A stretch of DNA of 64,000 nucleotides from Methylobacterium sp. E-045 (GTDB lineage Bacteria; Pseudomonadota; Alphaproteobacteria; Rhizobiales; Beijerinckiaceae), in the NCBI RefSeq assembly GCF_022829685.1, contig NZ_JAKSYE010000014.1, forward strand, positions 25,643 through 89,642. Direction: 5' to 3'. The translations under genes and the position numbers were made by a program. The notes below the pieces were generated by a model. That model searched no databases. It was not told the origin of the DNA and worked only from the letters and a program-made list of their open reading frames with translations. Below are positions 58,339 to 64,000 of the stretch, piece by piece. Numbering within the stretch: position 1 is the stretch's first letter; every line of letters starts with the position of its first letter.

Positions 58339-59211
58339 TCAGTTGAACAGCGACCCGACGCCGCCGGAGACGCGCCCCAGCCCCTGCTTGGCCACCGGGT
58401 TGCCCGGCTCCAGCTGGGCGGCGCGCTGGTAGCTCTCCATCGCCTCCTTCTTGCGGTTCGTCTTCTCGTAGGCGAGACCGCGATAGGCCCAGGAGCTGGC
58501 GTCCTTGTTGTTGACGTTGAGGGCCGCGTTGTAGTCCTCGATCGCCTTGTCGAACTGGTTCGTGGCGATGAGGCTCTGGCCCCGCGCGGCGTAGGGGGCC
58601 GCGACGAAGGGATTGCGGTCGATGGCGGCGTCGAAATCGCCGATGGCCTGGGTGTTCTGGCCCTGGCGCTGACGCACGAGACCGCGGGCATGATACGCCT
58701 CGGCCGATTCCGGCGTCAGGCGGATCGCCTGGTTCAAGTCCGACATCGCCCCGTCGAGATCGCCCTGGGCGCGCAGCACGTTGGCGCGGCCGATATAGGC
58801 GGGGCCGTAGTTCGGATCGGCCGAGATGGCCTTCGAGAAATCGGCGAGCGCGGCGTCGTTGCGGCCGGTCTGGCGGTAGGCCAGCGCCCGGTTGTTGTAG
58901 GCGGAGGCCGAGTTCGGATCGATCTGCACGGCTTTCGAGAAGTCGCCGATGGCGTCGTTGAACTGGCCCGAGCGGGCATAGGCCGCGCCGCGGGTGACGT
59001 AGGCGCCGGCATCGGTGGGATTGCGCTGGATCACCTCGGTGAGGGAGGCGATGTTGACGTTGGTGGCGCCGGTGGCGTCGCTCTCGACCACGGCGAACTG
59101 GCGCGTCGCCGCCGCCCCGCCACCGCCATAGGTCTCACACCCGGCCAAAGCCGCCGCGATCGCCACGGCCCCGACCAGACCCGCCTTCGCGCGCGGCACT
59201 ACAAACGTCAT
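58339..59211 (-). CDS. TPR-repeat lipoprotein
   Basis: 290 residues. The signal ends in lipobox ALAGC (Cys25). About seven TPR units follow (for example AYVTRGAAYARSGQFNDAIG, AYNNRALAYRQTGRNDAALA, SWAYRGLAYEKTNRKKEAME), so it is a periplasm-facing scaffold, NlpI-like. The start at 59211 gives the correct lipobox position; the longer frame does not. The partner is unknown. Confidence 0.85.
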   Translation of the reverse strand: MTFVVPRAKAGLVGAVAIAAALAGCETYGGGGAAATRQFAVVESDATGATNVNIASLTEVIQRNPTDAGAYVTRGAAYARSGQFNDAIGDFSKAVQIDPNSASAYNNRALAYRQTGRNDAALADFSKAISADPNYGPAYIGRANVLRAQGDLDGAMSDLNQAIRLTPESAEAYHARGLVRQRQGQNTQAIGDFDAAIDRNPFVAAPYAARGQSLIATNQFDKAIEDYNAALNVNNKDASSWAYRGLAYEKTNRKKEAMESYQRAAQLEPGNPVAKQGLGRVSGGVGSLFN

Positions 59212-59534
59212 TGCCCCTCTCCCCTCGGGATCGCCATGCCCCCGAGGCACGCTCCCGTCCGCTACTGTCGGCCATCCCATCGCCGGCACGCCTCGAAGGG
59301 GCTCGGAACGGCAGGGTGACGACGAATCCCGGCACGATCCCGCATCGCGGTGAACACGCGCTTAAGGAGCGCCGGCCCACCCGCTGAAGCGGCGCGATGT
59401 GGCGAAGGTATGGCTCGGTCCGGGGCTGGGCCGAGATGGCGCCGGGAGGGGTGGAGGCGGTGCCCTGGTGTGGCAGATAGAGCGCAGTTTCGTGACCCCG
59501 GCCGCGCGCGAGACGGGGTCGGGCGCCGCCCCGT
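59212..59534. other. Noncoding gap between TPR gene and purK
   Basis: 323 bases with no convincing gene. A GACCCCG/CGGGGTC hairpin with a long loop (59495-59521) lies beyond the purK stop. The TPR promoter should be in its left part. Confidence 0.4.
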
Positions 59535-60638
59535 CTAGGCGGCCGGGATCACCCGTGTGACGTGGCCCATCTTGCGGCCGGGCCGTGCCTCGCCCTTGCC
59601 GTAGAGGTGGAGATGCGCGCCGGGTTCGGCGAGCAGGGCCTGCCAGGCGTCGATGTCGTCGCCGATCAGGTTCCGCATCTCGACGGAGGCGCCGGCGACG
59701 CGGGAGGCATCGCCCAGGGGCCAGCCGCAGACGGCGCGGACATGCTGGGCGAATTGCGACGTCACCGCCCCTTCGATGGTCCAGTGACCGGAATTGTGCA
59801 CCCGCGGCGCGATCTCGTTGACGATCAGGTGCTCGCCGGCCTCGTCGCGCACCAGGAACATCTCGACGGCGAGGATTCCCACGTAGTCCAGCGCCTCGGC
59901 GATCCGGCGGGCGATCTCCACCGCATTCCGGGCGGTCTCGTCCGACAGGTTCGGGGCCGGCACGCGGGTGAGGGCCAGGATGTGGTCGCGGTGCTCGTTC
60001 TCGCACAGGTCGAAGGCCGCGAAGCTCCCGTCGGGGGAACGGGCGGCCACCACCGAGACCTCGCGCTCGAAGGGGACGAACCCTTCGAGGATGAGCGGCG
60101 CGCCGCCGAACTCGGCGAAGATCGCGTTGCGGTCGCCCTCTTCGGCGGTGCGGATGATGCGCTGGCCCTTGCCGTCGTAGCCGAAGCGGCGGGTCTTCAG
60201 CACGGCGGGCAGGCCGATCGACTCCAGGGCGCGGGCGAGGTCGTCCGGCGTGTCGACCTGCCGGAACGGCGCGGTCGGAATGCCGAGACCGTTGATGAAG
60301 CTCTTTTCGGAGAGCCGGTCCTGCGTGGTGGACAACGCATCGGCGCTCGGGCGAAGGGGGGCGTGGTGCGCCAGCAGGTCGGCGGTCTGGCGCGGAATGT
60401 TCTCGAACTCGTAAGTCACGGCGTCGACGCTCGCCGCGAACCGGGCCAGGGCCTCGGCATCGTCATAGGCAGCGCAGGTCGTTTCGGCCGCCACGTCGAA
60501 GGCCGGGCTCGTCGCGTCGGGGGCGTAGACATGGACCCTGAGGCCGTAATTGGCCGCGGCCAGCGCGATCATGCGGCCGAGCTGGCCGCCGCCGACGATG
60601 CCGAGGGTGGAACCGGGCGCAAGGGAGATATGGGTCAC
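59535..60638 (-). CDS. purK: N5-carboxyaminoimidazole ribonucleotide synthase
   Basis: 367 residues of the ATP-grasp family. [20 protein letters not shown] at the start and [17 protein letters not shown] in the ATP site; [20 protein letters not shown] and [20 protein letters not shown] near the end. It carboxylates AIR with ATP and bicarbonate in purine synthesis. A GTG start at 60638 overlaps the purE TGA by 4 bases (GTGA), which is better than the longer upstream frame. Confidence 0.94.
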   Translation of the reverse strand: MTHISLAPGSTLGIVGGGQLGRMIALAAANYGLRVHVYAPDATSPAFDVAAETTCAAYDDAEALARFAASVDAVTYEFENIPRQTADLLAHHAPLRPSADALSTTQDRLSEKSFINGLGIPTAPFRQVDTPDDLARALESIGLPAVLKTRRFGYDGKGQRIIRTAEEGDRNAIFAEFGGAPLILEGFVPFEREVSVVAARSPDGSFAAFDLCENEHRDHILALTRVPAPNLSDETARNAVEIARRIAEALDYVGILAVEMFLVRDEAGEHLIVNEIAPRVHNSGHWTIEGAVTSQFAQHVRAVCGWPLGDASRVAGASVEMRNLIGDDIDAWQALLAEPGAHLHLYGKGEARPGRKMGHVTRVIPAA

Positions 60639-61132
60639 GAAATCTGTGTCTCCGGCCTCTCGGCCACGGATGCGGTCTGCGCGGCCCGCCACGCGTCGAG
60701 GCGCCCGGCGAGGGCGGTGTCGGTCAGCGCCAGGACGGCGGCGGCGAGGAGGGCCGCGTTGACGGCCCCGGCCCGGCCGATGGCGAGGGTGCCCACGGGA
60801 ATGCCGGCCGGCATCTGCACGATGGACAGCAGGCTGTCCTGGCCGGACAGGGCCTTGGATTCCACCGGGACGCCGAAGACCGGCAGCGGCGTCATGGAGG
60901 CGGTCATGCCGGGCAGATGCGCGGCCCCGCCGGCGCCCGCGATGACGACCTTGTAGCCCGCTTGTCTGGCACCCTTGGCGAAGGCGACGAGGCGGTCCGG
61001 CGTGCGGTGGGCGGAAACGATGAACGCCTCGTGCGGCACGCCCAGGGCGTCGAGGGTGTCGGCGGCATGCTGCATGGTCGCCCAGTCCGACTGGCTTCCC
61101 ATGATGATCGCGACCGGGGGCGCTCCCGCCAT
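60635..61132 (-). CDS. purE: N5-carboxyaminoimidazole ribonucleotide mutase
   Basis: 165 residues. [40 protein letters not shown] and [20 protein letters not shown] are PurE motifs; SAHRTP contains the catalytic His. Start ATG 61132 has GGAAGGAAG about 8 bases upstream; an in-frame GTG three codons earlier is less likely. First gene of purEK. Confidence 0.95.
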   Translation of the reverse strand: MAGAPPVAIIMGSQSDWATMQHAADTLDALGVPHEAFIVSAHRTPDRLVAFAKGARQAGYKVVIAGAGGAAHLPGMTASMTPLPVFGVPVESKALSGQDSLLSIVQMPAGIPVGTLAIGRAGAVNAALLAAAVLALTDTALAGRLDAWRAAQTASVAERPETQIS

Positions 61133-61299
61133 CGTCGTCACTTCCTTCCCGAGACGATCACGGCCGCCTGATCCTGCACGGCCGGATCAGGGCCATGAAC
61201 GCTCGGCGGCGCGATCCCGGGAAGCATCTGGCGACCCGATCTTGCCGCATACGCGGGCGGGCGCCCGCCCGCAAGCCGGCGCTCGGGCCAAGCCACAGC

Positions 61300-61518
61300 T
61301 CAGGCGATGATGTCGGGCGTGATCTGGTCCTCGAGATAGGAGATCCTGTCCCGCAGCCCGAGCTTGCGGCGCTTGAGGCGCTGGATCTGCAGCTGGTCGC
61401 CGGCGACGCTGAGTTCCAATGCGTCGATGGCCCCGTCGAGGTCGCGGTGCTCCTGGCGGAGCCGCGCCAGCTCCTCGACGAACTCCGCCGTCCCGTTGTC
61501 CTCGAACTCGCCCGCCAT
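61300..61518 (-). CDS. DUF465 (YdcH-like) small protein
   Basis: 72 residues: a coiled-coil-like helical protein (ELARLRQEHRDLDGAIDALE then LQIQRLKRRKLGLRDRISYL) of the YdcH family, function unknown. ATG 61518 is chosen. It has a divergent relative at 61740. Confidence 0.78.
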   Translation of the reverse strand: MAGEFEDNGTAEFVEELARLRQEHRDLDGAIDALELSVAGDQLQIQRLKRRKLGLRDRISYLEDQITPDIIA

Positions 61519-61739
61519 CGCACCTGCAGCCTCGACACGCCCTTTAGCGAAACCATGCGGCACCGGCGCTTCTGCGGCAAGGCAGTGCCCGTAAATGGCG
61601 CTGGAAGACGCTTCTTCCACGCGGAAGGGATCCGCCGATCGTGATTAACCAATGTTGGCCCGAGGCCGATTTCGGTTTCGACAGCCGGCTCATACTATGC
61701 CACTCTGCCTGAGTCGGAACGAGACAGGAGAAACGACTC

Positions 61740-61922
61740 ATGTCGCTGCAGACGCATCTGAGCCAGCTCGCCCTCAAGCACGAAGCCCTCGAGCGGGAAA
61801 TCCACTCCGCGATTCAAAGCCCGTCCGAGAACGATCTTCGGATCGCGGAATTGAAGCGACGCAAACTTCACCTGAAGGACGAGATCAATCGGCTGCGTGC
61901 CGAAACGGACTCGGTGCATTAG
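61740..61922 (+). CDS. DUF465 (YdcH-like) small protein, second copy
   Basis: 60 residues: HLSQLALKHEALEREIHSAI and RIAELKRRKLHLKDEINRLR match the same DUF465 family as the divergent copy. AGGAGA lies before the start. An intrinsic terminator follows at 61961. Confidence 0.82.
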   Translation: MSLQTHLSQLALKHEALEREIHSAIQSPSENDLRIAELKRRKLHLKDEINRLRAETDSVH

Positions 61923-61960
61923 CCAGTTCCCCATCATTCCCCTTCCTTGACTGACCTTTG

Positions 61961-61988
61961 CCGCCGCGCTGCCCAGCGCGGCGGTTTT
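61961..61988 (+). terminator. Intrinsic terminator after the DUF465 gene
   Basis: CCGCCGCGCT-GCCC-AGCGCGGCGG-TTTT: a 10-bp stem with T run, 38 bases after the stop at 61922. Confidence 0.88.
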
Positions 61989-62088
61989 CGTTCGTGTCGA
62001 CGACGCCCGTCTCGCCTTGGACGCGGCCTGAGCTACACTCCCTGATCAAGCCGGCATCCTTCGACCGGCCATCCGGGGACGAACCGCC

Positions 62089-63864
<1,776 letters not shown>

Positions 63865-64000
63865 GAGCGGTGTCCGACCGATTTGAATCGTCTGGGGTTT
63901 CGAGAGCGGCGCAGATGTGATTCGATGCCTGGCTTTCCAGGAGGAGAGCCGAATGCCCTCAGCCCTGTCAGCCGATCTGCGTGAACGCGTCGTGGCAGCG
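63865..64000 (+). mobile_element. IS630-like insertion sequence, left end (runs off window)
   Basis: The sequence switches abruptly inside prpE at a TA dinucleotide, the target duplicated by IS630/Tc1 elements. The end begins GAGCGGTGTCCGACCGATTT, a likely terminal inverted repeat. A transposase start follows at 63953. Without the right end, the family is assigned from the transposase N-terminus. Confidence 0.8.
63953..64000 (+). CDS. IS630-family transposase (5' fragment)
   Basis: Only 16 residues are in the window: MPSALSADLRERVVAA. This is the typical first helix of IS630 transposases, a winged-helix DNA-binding N-terminus. GAGGAG precedes the ATG. Confidence 0.78.
   Translation, partial: MPSALSADLRERVVAA

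Noticed and set aside
59350..59538. 62-residue frame near the purK 3' end
   Set aside because: Arg/Gly-rich, no ribosome site, and overlaps the purK end.

Overview
The window is GC-rich chromosomal DNA from an alphaproteobacterium, most likely Methylobacterium/Methylorubrum. The basis is a formaldehyde-activating-enzyme (Fae) homologue, alphaproteobacterial gene families (MucR/Ros regulator, ExoR-like Sel1 protein, LutABC, SURF1 beside cyoABCD, type 2 ArgC, GlpX after Hom) and high third-position GC. Most genes are core metabolism; one single-gene defence-like island and several repeat-rich gaps are the accessory parts.

Layout. 1-8733: 3' end of glgX, a LOV-type hybrid histidine kinase, a small basic protein, icd, a Fae paralogue, a TrmJ-like RNA methyltransferase and a membrane PAS-GGDEF-EAL protein. 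8734-11855 (minus): two MetY-type sulfhydrylases flanking a lone receiver protein. 12049-12175: a structured palindromic element, then an MHS-family transporter. 13598-17395 (minus): a 1265-residue protein with an Mrr-like nuclease domain, a STAND-type P-loop ATPase and a long helical C-terminus, in visibly A/T-richer DNA. 17583-20629: a CoA-binding protein, a thioesterase, a triplicated ~192-bp repeat, rplM-rpsI with a terminator, and a small protein. 20793-29743: an S9 peptidase, SURF1 and the cyoABCD quinol oxidase operon, and a second MHS transporter.

29819-35715 holds small secreted or basic proteins, argC, a 1.4-kb stretch with no recognisable gene, a MucR-like regulator that lacks zinc ligands, tRNA-Arg(UCU) and a Tyr-rich secreted peptide. 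36003-41798 is a pyruvate/lactate module: isochorismatase-like hydrolase, PoxB-like dehydrogenase and lutABC, with a palindromic element between lutB and lutC. 41948-49742 holds a transglutaminase-like protein, a membrane protein, eutBC, ilvD, an ExoR-like protein and a GST. 49808-51708 is btaBA for betaine lipid synthesis. 51871-61922 holds xth, a ceramidase-like protein, hom-glpX-GNAT, a BrkB-family protein, an LprI-like protein, a TPR lipoprotein, purEK and two DUF465 proteins. From 62089 a propionate-CoA ligase gene is broken twice, by an in-frame amber codon and by an IS630-like element that runs off the window.

Functional links. Icd, the PoxB-like enzyme, LutABC, IlvD and GlpX form central carbon metabolism. 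Electrons from lactate or pyruvate oxidation would enter the quinone pool drained by the Cyo oxidase. Hom and the MetY paralogues belong to methionine synthesis. The LOV kinase, lone receiver, GGDEF-EAL protein, MucR-like and ExoR-like proteins form a signalling layer. The most interesting item is the nuclease-STAND protein, which has the architecture of Avs-type antiphage sensors. Next are the covarying palindromic repeats and the recent double inactivation of the acyl-CoA synthetase gene.
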